Notes under the pieces: model-generated | The model's database searches: none | Seen by the model: only the letters and a program-made list of their open reading frames with translations | What the model was told of the DNA's origin: nothing | Translations under genes and position numbers: made by a program | In this document: in pieces, positions 34,076 through 43,046 of the stretch | Layout: every line of letters starts with the position of its first letter | Position numbering within the stretch: the first letter of the stretch is position 1 | Assembly (NCBI RefSeq): GCF_014648195.1 | Contig: NZ_BMQQ01000017.1 | Coordinates: 63,392-127,391 of the forward strand | Source: Streptomyces purpureus | GTDB taxonomy: Bacteria; Actinomycetota; Actinomycetes; Streptomycetales; Streptomycetaceae | DNA: 64,000 bases | Direction: 5' to 3'

Positions 34076-36589
34076 TCAGGCGCCGCGGAGGACCGCTCCC
34101 GCGCGTTCCGTGGCCAGTGCCACGGCCGCGTCGCGGGCGGCCGAGGCCTCCTCGACGGTCAGCGTGCGGTCCGTGGCGCGGAAACGCAGCGCGTACGCCA
34201 GGGACTTGCTGCCCTCGCCGATCTGGTCGCCGGTGTAGACGTCGAACAGGCGGATGGACTCGAGGAGTTCACCGGCGCCTTCGCGCAGGGTCCGCTCCAC
34301 CTCGGCGGAGGGGACGTCCTTGGGCACGACCAGCGCGACGTCCTGGGTCGCCACCGGGAAGGTGGAGATCCGCGGTGCCTGCACGGCGCCGGCGGAGGCC
34401 TGCTCGACGGTGTCGAGGTCGATCTCCATGGCGCACGTACGGGCCGGCAGGCCGAAGGCCTTCACGACGCGCGGGTGGAGCTCTCCGGCGTGGCCGACGA
34501 CCTTCTCCGCGCCGTCGACGACGACGGCGAGCTCGGCGCAGCGGCCGGGGTGCCACGGACCGTACTGGCCCTGACGCACGATCAGTTCGGCACCGGCCTC
34601 ACGGGCGACGGTCCGGGCGGCCTCGACCGCGTCGGCCCAGTCGGACGGGCGGCCCTTGCCCCACCAGCCGGCCTGCTCGCGGGAGCCCGCGAGGACGACG
34701 GCGGCGTGCCGCGGCTGCCGGGGCAGGACGGCGGTGAGACCGGCGATCTCCTCGTCGGTGGGACGGCGGTCGGCGGGGATGCGGACCGCGACGTCGGTCC
34801 CGTCGGCCGGGTGGAAGACCAGCCCGGTCTCGAAGAGCGCCAGGTCGTGGCTGCCGCGGCCGTCGTTGCGCCGCAGTGCGCCGAGGAGGCCGGGCAGCAG
34901 CGTCGTGCGCAGCGCCGGCTCCTCGTCGGAGAGCGGGTTGACGAGGGTGACGACGCGGCGGGCCGGGTCGTCGGCGTCGAGGGCGAGCTGGTCGAAGACC
35001 TGCTCGCCGATGAACGGGTAGTTCAGGGCCTCGACGTACCCGGCACCGGCCAGCGCGCGGCCGACCCGGCGGTGGCTGCGCTGACGCTCGGTCAGGCCCC
35101 GGCCGGCGGGCGGCTTGGGCAGCGTGGAGGGCAGGTTCTCGTAGCCCTCCAGCCGGATGACCTCTTCGGCGAGGTCGTTGGGGGCGACGAGGTCGGGGCG
35201 CCAGGACGGCACCGTGACGACCAGCTCGTCCTGCCCGTAGACGTCGCAGCCGACCTCCTGGAGGCGGCGGACGACGGTCTCGCGGCCGTAGGAGACACCG
35301 GCGACCCGGTCGGGGTGGTCGGCGGGCATGGTGATCGTGTGCGGCCCGGAGGGGGCGACGATCTCCGTGACGCCGGCCTCGGCGGTGCCGCCCGCGAGGA
35401 GGACGAGCAGGTCCACCGTGCGCTGGGCGGCGGCGGCAGCGGCCTGCGGGTCCACGCCGCGCTCGAAGCGCCGGGACGCCTCGGAGGACAGCTTGTGCCG
35501 GCGGGCGGTGCGGGCGATGGAGAGCGCGTCGAAGTGCGCGGCCTCGATGACGACCTCGGTGGTGGCACCGGCGGCGTCGTCGTGGTCGGCGATCTCCGTG
35601 TTGGCGCCGCCCATCACACCGGCGAGGCCGATGGCTCCGCGGTCGTCGGTGATGACGAGGTCCTCGGCGTCGAGGACGCGCTTGACGCCGTCGAGGGTGG
35701 TGAACTTCTCGCCGGCCTCGGCGCGGCGGACGCCGATGGTGCCCTCGACCCGGGAGCGGTCGTAGGCGTGCAGCGGCTGGCCGAGCTCGAGCATCACGTA
35801 GTTGGTGACGTCGACGGCGAGCGAGATCGGGCGCATGCCGGCCTTCTGTAGGCGGCGGCGCAGCCAGATCGGGGAGCGGGCCTCGGGGTCGAGGCCGGTG
35901 ACGGTCCGGGCGACGAAGCGGTCGCAGCCCATCGGGTCGCCGATCGTGACCGGGTAGCCGTACGAGTTCGGCGCGGGCACGTCGAGGAGGGCCGGGTCGC
36001 GCAGCGGCAGCCCGTAGGCGGTGGCCGCCTCGCGGGCGACGCCGCGCATGGAGAGGCAGTAGCCGCGGTCGGGCGTGACGGCGATGTCGAGGACCTCGTC
36101 GAAGAGTTCGAGGAGCTCGGTGGCGTCGGTGCCGACCTCGTGCTCGGGCGGCAGCACGATGATGCCGTGGCTGCCGTCGTCGCCCATGCCCAGCTCGTCG
36201 CCGGAGCAGATCATGCCGCGGGAGACCCGGCCGTACGTCTTGCGCTCGGCGATCCGGAAGTCGCCGGGGAGGACGGCGCCGGGCAGGGCCACGACGACCT
36301 TGTCGCCCTCGGCGAAGTTCCGGGCGCCGCAGATGATCTCCTGCGGCTCGCCAGTTCCGTTGGCCTGGCCGACATCGACGGTGCAGAAGCGGATCGGCTT
36401 CTTGAACTCGGTCAGTTCCTCGATGGTGCGGACCTGTCCGACGACGAGGGGGCCGGAGAGCCCGGCGCCGAGCTGCTCGACGGTCTCGACCTCCAGACCG
36501 GCCGACACCAGCTTGGCCTGCACGTCGCGGCCGGTCTCGGTGGCCGGCAGGTCGACGTACTCCCGCAGCCAGGAAAGCGGGACCCGCAT
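34076..36589 (-). CDS. pheT: Phenylalanyl-tRNA synthetase beta subunit
   Basis: The 837-aa beta chain of the (alpha-beta)2 synthetase. Domains in order: N-terminal EMAP/tRNA-binding-like domain (about residues 40-150), B3/B4 editing domain (about 210-390), B5 (about 405-475), the catalytic-like core (EEVIRLEGYENLPSTLP onward, about 480-700) and the C-terminal anticodon-binding fold (RISTFPVATQDVALVV to the end). Full family length. It starts at ATG 36589, sharing one base with the pheS stop (TGATG), so subunits are made in equal ratio. Confidence 0.97.
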   Translation of the reverse strand: MRVPLSWLREYVDLPATETGRDVQAKLVSAGLEVETVEQLGAGLSGPLVVGQVRTIEELTEFKKPIRFCTVDVGQANGTGEPQEIICGARNFAEGDKVVVALPGAVLPGDFRIAERKTYGRVSRGMICSGDELGMGDDGSHGIIVLPPEHEVGTDATELLELFDEVLDIAVTPDRGYCLSMRGVAREAATAYGLPLRDPALLDVPAPNSYGYPVTIGDPMGCDRFVARTVTGLDPEARSPIWLRRRLQKAGMRPISLAVDVTNYVMLELGQPLHAYDRSRVEGTIGVRRAEAGEKFTTLDGVKRVLDAEDLVITDDRGAIGLAGVMGGANTEIADHDDAAGATTEVVIEAAHFDALSIARTARRHKLSSEASRRFERGVDPQAAAAAAQRTVDLLVLLAGGTAEAGVTEIVAPSGPHTITMPADHPDRVAGVSYGRETVVRRLQEVGCDVYGQDELVVTVPSWRPDLVAPNDLAEEVIRLEGYENLPSTLPKPPAGRGLTERQRSHRRVGRALAGAGYVEALNYPFIGEQVFDQLALDADDPARRVVTLVNPLSDEEPALRTTLLPGLLGALRRNDGRGSHDLALFETGLVFHPADGTDVAVRIPADRRPTDEEIAGLTAVLPRQPRHAAVVLAGSREQAGWWGKGRPSDWADAVEAARTVAREAGAELIVRQGQYGPWHPGRCAELAVVVDGAEKVVGHAGELHPRVVKAFGLPARTCAMEIDLDTVEQASAGAVQAPRISTFPVATQDVALVVPKDVPSAEVERTLREGAGELLESIRLFDVYTGDQIGEGSKSLAYALRFRATDRTLTVEEASAARDAAVALATERAGAVLRGA

Positions 36590-37728
36590 CAGATCTCCAT
36601 CCCGAACGGCCGGGTGAACCGGACGTCACCCTCGACCATGTCTCGCATGTCTTCGACGTTGTGGCGGAACATCAGCATCCGTTCGATGCCGAACCCGAAG
36701 GCGAATCCGCTGTACTTCTGGGGGTCGACGCCGCAGGCGACGAGCACCTTGGGGTTGACCATGCCGCAGCCGCCGAGCTCGATCCAGCCCTCGCTGGAGC
36801 AGGTGCGGCAGGGGCGCTCCGGGTTGCCGACGGACTCGCCGCGGCAGACGTAGCAGAGCATGTCCATCTCGGCGGACGGCTCGGTGAAGGGGAAGAAGTT
36901 GGGGCGCAGCCGGGTCTTCATGTCGGGGCCGAAGAGCGCCTGGACCATGTGGTCGAGGGTGCCCTTCAGGTCGGCCATGGTGAGGCCCTCGTCGACGGCG
37001 AGCAGCTCGATCTGGTGGAAGACCGGGGTGTGCGTGGCGTCGAGCTCGTCGGTGCGGTAGACCCGGCCGGGGCACACCACGTAGACCGGGGGTTCCCGGT
37101 CGATGAGGGTGCGGGCCTGGACCGGGGAGGTGTGCGTCCGCAGCACGATGCCGGACTCGTCGCCGGTGGTGACCTTGCCGTCGGCGGTGGTGCCCTGGAC
37201 GAAGAAGGTGTCCTGGGTCTGCCGGGCCGGGTGGTCGGGGACGAAGTTGAGGGCGTCGAAGTTGAACCACTCCGCCTCGACCTCGGGGCCCTCGGCGACC
37301 TCGTAGCCCATGGAGACGAAGACGTCGGAGACGCGCTCCATGAGGGTGGTCAGCGGGTGGCGGGCGCCGGACGGGGTGCGGTCGTAGGGAAGGGTGACGT
37401 CCACCGCCTCCTCGACCAGCACGCGGGCGTCGCGCTCGGCCTCCAGCTCGGCCTGGCGGGTCGCCAGGGCCTTGCTGACCTGGCCGCGGGCCTGGCCGAC
37501 GCGCTTGCCGGCCTCGGCCTTGGCCTGCGGCGGCAGCGCGCCGATCTCCCGGTTGGCGAGGGCGAGCGGCGAGGTGCCACCGGTGTGCGCGACCTTCGCG
37601 TGCGCGAGCTCGTCGAGGTCGCCCGCGGCGGCGAAGGCGGCGAGCGCCTCGTCCCGCATGCGCTCGATCTCTTCCGGTTTCAGTGCCTCGACCTCAACCG
37701 GGTCGTACGACTTATTGGGTGCGGACAT
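36589..37728 (-). CDS. pheS: Phenylalanyl-tRNA synthetase alpha subunit
   Basis: The 379-aa catalytic chain that activates phenylalanine and charges tRNA-Phe. An N-terminal coiled-coil arm (about residues 5-90) precedes the class II core: motif 2 region VCPGRVYRTDELDATHTPVFHQ and motif 3 FAFGFGIERMLM, with the Phe-binding segment FFPFTEPSAEMD. ATG 37728 (MSAPNKSYDPVEV) is the family-typical start; the open frame further upstream is not conserved in character. First gene of pheST; no T-box or leader peptide was seen upstream. Confidence 0.97.
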   Translation of the reverse strand: MSAPNKSYDPVEVEALKPEEIERMRDEALAAFAAAGDLDELAHAKVAHTGGTSPLALANREIGALPPQAKAEAGKRVGQARGQVSKALATRQAELEAERDARVLVEEAVDVTLPYDRTPSGARHPLTTLMERVSDVFVSMGYEVAEGPEVEAEWFNFDALNFVPDHPARQTQDTFFVQGTTADGKVTTGDESGIVLRTHTSPVQARTLIDREPPVYVVCPGRVYRTDELDATHTPVFHQIELLAVDEGLTMADLKGTLDHMVQALFGPDMKTRLRPNFFPFTEPSAEMDMLCYVCRGESVGNPERPCRTCSSEGWIELGGCGMVNPKVLVACGVDPQKYSGFAFGFGIERMLMFRHNVEDMRDMVEGDVRFTRPFGMEI

Positions 37729-37855
37729 CTCTTCCCGTGCTTCCGTTTGGCTGGCTGGGCTGCCCCGCTCGACGACTGGGGCGCAAACGTGCCAAAGGTC
37801 GAGTCTAACGGGGTGCGAGGATGCGAATGAGCCCGTGGGCTGCTCGGACGCTCTC

Positions 37856-39007
37856 TCAGGGTTGCTGGAGATAGGCCGGGGCGCCGACGGGCAGGATAAA
37901 TCGGAACTCGGCGCCACCGCCGGGTCCGCGGCCGACGGTGATCGTGCCGCCGTGCGCCTCGACGATGCCCTTGACGATATAGAGGCCGAGACCGGTCCCG
38001 CCACGCTTGCTGCCCCGCCAGAAGCGGGTGAAGACACGGCCCATCGACTCCTCGGGGATGCCGGGGCCTTCGTCGCTCACGGTGACGGCCGTTCCCTTCT
38101 CTGTCCGTCCGGCGCTGCTGACGTGCGCCGGTGCCACGTCGATGGTGACGGTTCCCTCGCCGTGGCGCACCGCATTTTCGAGCAGGTTGCCGAGGATCTG
38201 GTCGATCTTGTCGGGGTCGGCCCACAGGTCGGGCAGGCCGGGCCGGACACGGACGAAGAACCGGTCGGGCGACTGGCCGCCGGTGGTGTGCGCCTGGATG
38301 TGGCGGCCGACGGCGGCGGCGATGTCGACGGGCTGGCGGCGGACCTCGAGGCGTCCGGAGTCGATCCGGGAGATGTCGAGGAGCTCGGCGATCAGCCGGG
38401 TGACGCGGTTGGCGTCGGCGTCGACGGTCTCCAGCATGAGCCGCTTCTGGTCGTCGGTGAACCGCTCCCACTTGGCGAGGAGGGTGGCGGTGAAGCCCTT
38501 GACGGAGGTGAGCGGGGAGCGCAGTTCGTGGGCGACGGTGGCGATGAGCTCGGCGTGGCTGCGTTCGTTGCGGCGGCGGGCCTCGGTGCCGCGCAGCGAG
38601 ACGACGACCCGGCGGACCGGTCCGGTGGGGTGCTCGCGGACGTAGCGGGCGGAGACGAGGACCTCGCGGCCGCCGGGCAGGAGCAGGTTCCGCTCGGGCT
38701 GGCCGGTACGGGTGGCCAGGCCGCCGTACGGGTCGGTGAGGGCCCACCAGCGGCGGCCCTTGAGGTCTTCCAGCGGCAGGACCTGGTCGAGGGCGCGGCC
38801 GAGGGCCTGGTCGGCCGGGAGCGCGGTGATCCGGGCCGCGGCGGCGTTGAAGCAGACGACGTGCCCGGTGGCGTCGGCGACGACGAGACCGTCGGGCAGG
38901 TCGTCGGGGTCGATGCCGGCCGGGCGGACGTCGAGGGGGTCGCCGTCCGCGGCCGCGTTCCGCGGGGTGTGCGTGGTGTGCGTGGGCCGGTCCGTGCCGA
39001 CTGTCAT
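37856..39007 (-). CDS. Orphan PAS-domain sensor histidine kinase
   Basis: A 383-aa soluble kinase. A PAS-like sensor (about residues 33-145: LPDGLVVADATGHVVCFNAAAARITAL) precedes the HisKA domain with the phospho-acceptor in ATVAHELRSPLTSVKG and the ATPase domain with N box DQILGNLLENAVRHG, G1 VSDEGPGIPEES and G2 GGTGLGLYIVKGI. No membrane helix and no adjacent response regulator, so the signal and partner are unknown. It lies between pheS and the methyltransferase, all on the minus strand. Confidence 0.93.
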   Translation of the reverse strand: MTVGTDRPTHTTHTPRNAAADGDPLDVRPAGIDPDDLPDGLVVADATGHVVCFNAAAARITALPADQALGRALDQVLPLEDLKGRRWWALTDPYGGLATRTGQPERNLLLPGGREVLVSARYVREHPTGPVRRVVVSLRGTEARRRNERSHAELIATVAHELRSPLTSVKGFTATLLAKWERFTDDQKRLMLETVDADANRVTRLIAELLDISRIDSGRLEVRRQPVDIAAAVGRHIQAHTTGGQSPDRFFVRVRPGLPDLWADPDKIDQILGNLLENAVRHGEGTVTIDVAPAHVSSAGRTEKGTAVTVSDEGPGIPEESMGRVFTRFWRGSKRGGTGLGLYIVKGIVEAHGGTITVGRGPGGGAEFRFILPVGAPAYLQQP

Positions 39008-39061
39008 CCCCGTACCCCACCTCTCCGTGAAGCGCAGTGGGCCCCCGAGCCCGTCACCCTA

Positions 39062-39919
<858 letters not shown>

Positions 39920-39995
39920 GGTGTGCGGCTCACTCTTCCTGCCGGGGTCCGGGGTCGTCCCCGGGAAAGCACAGTCGTACGAGAGGTGGAACGCG

Positions 39996-40028
39996 CCGGA
40001 CCCGCAGGCGCTGGGCCTGCGGGTCCGG
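39996..40028 (-). terminator. Terminator after rplT
   Basis: CCGGACCCGCAGGC (39996-40009) pairs perfectly with 40015-40028 (14 bp, loop of five), 25 bp beyond the rplT stop. It ends the infC-rpmI-rplT transcript. Confidence 0.85.
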
Positions 40029-40052
40029 GCAGAAGTACTGCGGCCTGGAAGA

Positions 40053-40439
40053 TCAGGCGGCGGCCTTCGGGGCGTTGACGTCGGCCGGGAGGGCCTTCTG
40101 CGCGACCTCGACGAGGGCGGCGAACGCGTTGGCGTCGTTGACGGCCAGCTCGGCGAGGATCTTGCGGTCCACCTCGATGTTGGCGGCCTTCAGACCCTGG
40201 ATGAGGCGGTTGTACGTCATGCCGTTCAGGCGGGCAGCGGCGTTGATGCGCTGGATCCACAGCTGACGGAAGTCGCCCTTGCGCTTCTTGCGGTCGTTGT
40301 AGTTGTAGACCAGCGAGTGGGTGACCTGCTCCTTGGCCTTGCGGTACAGGCGCGAACGCTGGCCGCGGTAACCGCTGGCCTGCTCGAGGATCGCCCGGCG
40401 CTTCTTGTGGGCGTTGACTGCCCGCTTGACGCGTGCCAC
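40053..40439 (-). CDS. rplT: 50S ribosomal protein L20
   Basis: A 128-aa L20 with the basic N-terminal extension that threads into 23S rRNA (ARVKRAVNAHKKRRAILEQA) and the conserved RQLWIQRINAAARLNGMTYN core. GTG 40439 has GGAG seven bases upstream. It is the third gene of infC-rpmI-rplT; in other bacteria L20 represses this operon by binding its mRNA. A short Ala-rich tail extends beyond the usual end. Confidence 0.98.
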   Translation of the reverse strand: MARVKRAVNAHKKRRAILEQASGYRGQRSRLYRKAKEQVTHSLVYNYNDRKKRKGDFRQLWIQRINAAARLNGMTYNRLIQGLKAANIEVDRKILAELAVNDANAFAALVEVAQKALPADVNAPKAAA

Positions 40440-40515
40440 TTGTTAACTCCTTGTAGCGGGGCCGCGGTTGGACTCACACGACCCGGAAACGAATTGGTCC
40501 CGGACTGGGCCGGAG

Positions 40516-40534
40516 GCCCTCGGTCACCGAGGGC
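40516..40534 (-). other. Intercistronic hairpin between rpmI and rplT
   Basis: GCCCTCGGT (40516-40524) and ACCGAGGGC (40526-40534) are a perfect inverted repeat around one base, 11 bp past the rpmI stop. It could be a processing or regulatory structure rather than a terminator, as rplT must be expressed. Confidence 0.5.
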
Positions 40535-40544
40535 GGAAGGTCAA

Positions 40545-40739
40545 TCAGATGCCCAGCATCTTCTTGATCTTGGCGGCGTCACCCGGGGCCATCTCGGCGT
40601 TGCCGGTGAGGCGACGCGTCAGCTTGGACGACTTGTGCTCGAGCAGGTGGCGCTTGCCGGCGCGCTCACGCAGCACCTTGCCGGAGCCGGTGATCTTGAA
40701 GCGCTTCTTGGCACCGCTGTGCGTCTTGTTCTTCGGCAT
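40545..40739 (-). CDS. rpmI: 50S ribosomal protein L35
   Basis: A 64-aa L35, full length and typical (MPKNKTHSGAKKRFKITGSG, LLEHKSSKLTRRL). Middle gene of infC-rpmI-rplT, 124 bp after infC and 105 bp before rplT, each gap containing a strong hairpin. Confidence 0.98.
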   Translation of the reverse strand: MPKNKTHSGAKKRFKITGSGKVLRERAGKRHLLEHKSSKLTRRLTGNAEMAPGDAAKIKKMLGI

Positions 40740-40765
40740 CGCGCCGTTCTCTCCTCGTCAGTGGC

Positions 40766-40800
40766 GCTCCCACCGGTGCCAGGCACCGGTAACCGGGAGC
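40766..40800 (-). other. Intercistronic hairpin between infC and rpmI
   Basis: GCTCCC (40766-40771) pairs with GGGAGC (40795-40800), enclosing the perfect inverted repeat ACCGGTGCC / GGCACCGGT (40772-40780, 40782-40790). It ends 27 bp before the rpmI start codon, where it could affect rpmI translation or mRNA processing. Confidence 0.5.
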
Positions 40801-40863
40801 GTCAGATCTTGGTGTGGTGTGTCCGGGCGGGGCCGGGGGGCGCCTGGATGGCCGCCCCTCCGA

Positions 40864-41520
40864 TCACGCCTCGGGGTTCTCGGCCTCGGCGTCGGCCGGA
40901 GCCTCCGCCTGGGCCTCGGCCGGAGCCTCGGTCGCCTCGGACGAGCCGCCCTGACGCTCGGCCTTGCGTGCGGCCTGAGCCTCACGCGCCTCGGCCATGG
41001 CCTCGGTCTTCTTCTTGTGGGGGCCAAGAACCATGATCATGTTCCGGCCGTCCTGCTTCGGGTTGGACTCGATGAAGCCAAGCTCCTCGACGTCCGAAGC
41101 GAGGCGCTGGAGCAGCCGGAAGCCCAGTTCAGGGCGGGACTGCTCACGACCACGGAACATGATCGTGATCTTGACCTTGTCGCCCTGCTTGAGGAACCGG
41201 ACGACATGACCCTTCTTGGTGTCATAGTCGTGCGGGTCGATCTTCGGCCGGAGCTTCATCTCCTTGATGACCGTGTGCGCCTGGTTCTTACGCGCCTCAC
41301 GGGCCTTCATGGCCGACTCGTACTTGAACTTCCCGTAGTCCATGAGCTTGCACACGGGCGGACGGGCGTTCGCCGCGACCTCGACCAGGTCGAGGTCGTA
41401 CTCCTGTGCAAGCTCCAGGGCCTTGGCAAGCGGAACAATTCCGACCTGCTCGCCACTGGGACCGACAAGTCGCACCTCTGGAACGCGAATCCGGTCGTTG
41501 ATGCGGGGCTCGGCGCTGAT
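40864..41520 (-). CDS. infC: Translation initiation factor IF-3, apparent ATC start
   Basis: A 218-aa IF-3 that binds the 30S subunit and controls start-codon selection. The N-terminal domain (PRINDRIRVPEVRLVGPSGEQVGIV), the linker and the C-terminal domain (KIDPHDYDTKKGHVVRFLKQ, RGREQSRPELG) are complete; an acidic/Ala tail follows residue 180. The start I propose is ATC at 41520, four bases after a perfect AGGAGG (41530-41525). The nearest in-frame ordinary start is GTG 41565, with no ribosome site and placing AGGAGG inside the coding region. Rare starts (AUU in E. coli) are a known self-control device of infC. Confidence 0.93.
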   Translation of the reverse strand: MSAEPRINDRIRVPEVRLVGPSGEQVGIVPLAKALELAQEYDLDLVEVAANARPPVCKLMDYGKFKYESAMKAREARKNQAHTVIKEMKLRPKIDPHDYDTKKGHVVRFLKQGDKVKITIMFRGREQSRPELGFRLLQRLASDVEELGFIESNPKQDGRNMIMVLGPHKKKTEAMAEAREAQAARKAERQGGSSEATEAPAEAQAEAPADAEAENPEA

Positions 41521-41896
41521 GGATCCTCCTCGGTAGCACCACGCGACCGCCTGGCGGACGGACACGTAACGTCTGTTCTTTGAGACCAACCGCGCCGGTA
41601 CACGAAAAATGCCCCGACGGGACACAGGCGGGGCTCCAAGGAAATACCGGAGCACCGCCACGGCGTACCGCGGGGCGCACATCGGGCGGCTCCATCGTCC
41701 GTACGGAACGATGGTCGCCACCTGACCGGTGACCCGCCGCCCCGGAGGGCGGCCAGGTGGGAGATCGGAGCCTCCACTTGTGGGCCGGGCACGCAGGTGT
41801 CCGGCCGGTCGTTACACAAGGTTAGCAGCTTCGGCCCGCGGGGGCGAACGGAAGGCCGGGACGGCGTCCGGCGGGGCGGGGCATATCGTGTGGGGC
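41521..41896. promoter_or_regulatory. infC leader region and divergent promoters
   Basis: This 376-bp stretch has no gene of its own. On the minus strand TTCGCC - 18 bases - TAACCT (TAACCT at about 41825-41820) is a plausible promoter giving a leader near 290 nt. Structures in it: a hairpin built on CCACCTG/CAGGTGG with inner GCCGCCC/GGGCGGC (about 41717-41760), CCATCG/CGATGG (41692-41714), and the T-run terminator at 41605-41634. TATCGT at about 41884 is a -10 candidate for the plus-strand DUF1844 gene. Confidence 0.5.
41605..41634 (-). terminator. Intrinsic attenuator with T-run in the infC leader
   Basis: GCCCCG (41634-41629 on the minus strand) pairs with CGGGGC (41616-41611) and is followed by ATTTTT (41610-41605), a rare T-run for this genome. 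It lies about 85 nt before the IF-3 start, so it would terminate the operon transcript early unless prevented. Confidence 0.6.
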
Positions 41897-42274
41897 ATGA
41901 GTGAGACGCCCTCCACGCCTTCCGGAGAATCCCCCGAATCCCCCGACTTCGACGCCATGACCCGCGACATCGCGGAGGTCCCGGCCGTCGAGGTGATCGT
42001 GACGGTCGCCGTCAACCTGATGAGCGCCGCCGCGGTGAAGCTCGGGCTGACCGAGGAGGGCGAGGAGCACAAGGACCTGGACGAGGCCCGCAAGCTGGTG
42101 CACGCGCTCGCCGGTCTGCTCGACGCGAGCACGACCGAGATCAGCTCGTTCCACGCGGCGCCGCTGCGGGACGGCCTGAAGTCGCTCCAGCTCGCGTTCC
42201 GCGAGGCGTCCATCGTCCCGGACGAGCCGGGCAAGGGCCCGGGCGAGAAGTACACCGGGCCGGTCTACGGCTAG
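41897..42274 (+). CDS. DUF1844 domain protein
   Basis: A 125-aa protein matching DUF1844: MTRDIAEVPAVEVIVTVAVNLMSAAAVKLGL...DLDEARKLVHALAGLLD. The central helix is moderately hydrophobic and may contact a membrane. The family is conserved next to infC in actinobacteria but has no known function. TATCGT lies about 7 bases upstream of the ATG, suggesting a leaderless mRNA. Its TAG stop shares CTAG with the convergent SseB stop. Confidence 0.85.
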   Translation: MSETPSTPSGESPESPDFDAMTRDIAEVPAVEVIVTVAVNLMSAAAVKLGLTEEGEEHKDLDEARKLVHALAGLLDASTTEISSFHAAPLRDGLKSLQLAFREASIVPDEPGKGPGEKYTGPVYG

Positions 42275-43017
42275 TCGTCCGACCCGCTCTTCCGTAGGTA
42301 AAGGGGCTCGCCGGGAGGCGTGGCCGAGGCCGGCAGCAACGCCAGGTCGAGGCCGCGCACCAGGCGGGCCCTGAGTGTTTCGTCGGCGGCCAGGGCGCGG
42401 GCGACCCGCTGGGCCGCCTCGGCCGGGGCCGCGTCCGGGGCGAGGACGAGGGCGAGGGTGGCGTCGGCGCTGCCCGGGCCGAGGTGGGCGCGCAGGACGG
42501 CGGGCTCGGCGGCGACGGCTTCCCGGACGGCGGCGACGACGGCCGGGTCGGCGATCGGGTCGGTGCTGGTGCGGCCCTCGGCGAGGGCGAGCAGGGCGGG
42601 GCCGGTCAGCTGGTACGGCACGGGGCCCGCGAGGTCGAGGACGAGCGTGTCGGCCTTCTCGTGCGCGGCGGCCTGGAGGGCCTGGTGCAGGGGTACGGCG
42701 ACGGGGCGGGCGGCCGGGTCCCAGCGGGCCAGGGACGCGGTGGAGGTGAAGGCGGGCAGGGCGCGCCGGTCACCGGCGGTGAGGGTGGGGACGGCCATGT
42801 CGCTGGTCTTCTCGCGGCGCAGCCCGTTCTCGTCGGTCTCCACCTCGCCGAGGACGGCGACGACGGGGACGAGGAGCCGGGCGTCGCGCAGGGCCTCCAG
42901 CACGGGGCCGTGTGCGGTGCGGTCCTCGGCCCAGGCCGCGAGGGCCGCGGTGAGCCGCGGGTCGGCGGTGCCGTCGTCGTCGGAGAAACCGGGGTCCGGG
43001 ATGTTCTTGAGCGCCAC
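42271..43017 (-). CDS. SseB family protein
   Basis: A 248-aa protein of the SseB N-terminal family (LEALRDARLLVPVVAVLGEVETDENGLRREKTSDMAVPTLTAGDRRALPAFTSTASLARW is typical in length and pattern). These cytoplasmic proteins are associated with stress or proteolysis, but the biochemical role is unsettled. GTG 43017 starts the ORF. It converges on DUF1844, sharing the stop tetranucleotide CTAG at 42271-42274. Confidence 0.85.
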   Translation of the reverse strand: MALKNIPDPGFSDDDGTADPRLTAALAAWAEDRTAHGPVLEALRDARLLVPVVAVLGEVETDENGLRREKTSDMAVPTLTAGDRRALPAFTSTASLARWDPAARPVAVPLHQALQAAAHEKADTLVLDLAGPVPYQLTGPALLALAEGRTSTDPIADPAVVAAVREAVAAEPAVLRAHLGPGSADATLALVLAPDAAPAEAAQRVARALAADETLRARLVRGLDLALLPASATPPGEPLYLRKSGSDD

Positions 43018-43046
43018 CCGTCGAGCCTAACGGGTGGCCCCCGGCG

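Noticed and set aside
37729..37855. T-box or phenylalanine leader peptide before pheS
   Set aside because: No T-box sequence and no Phe-rich small ORF between the kinase stop and pheS on the minus strand.
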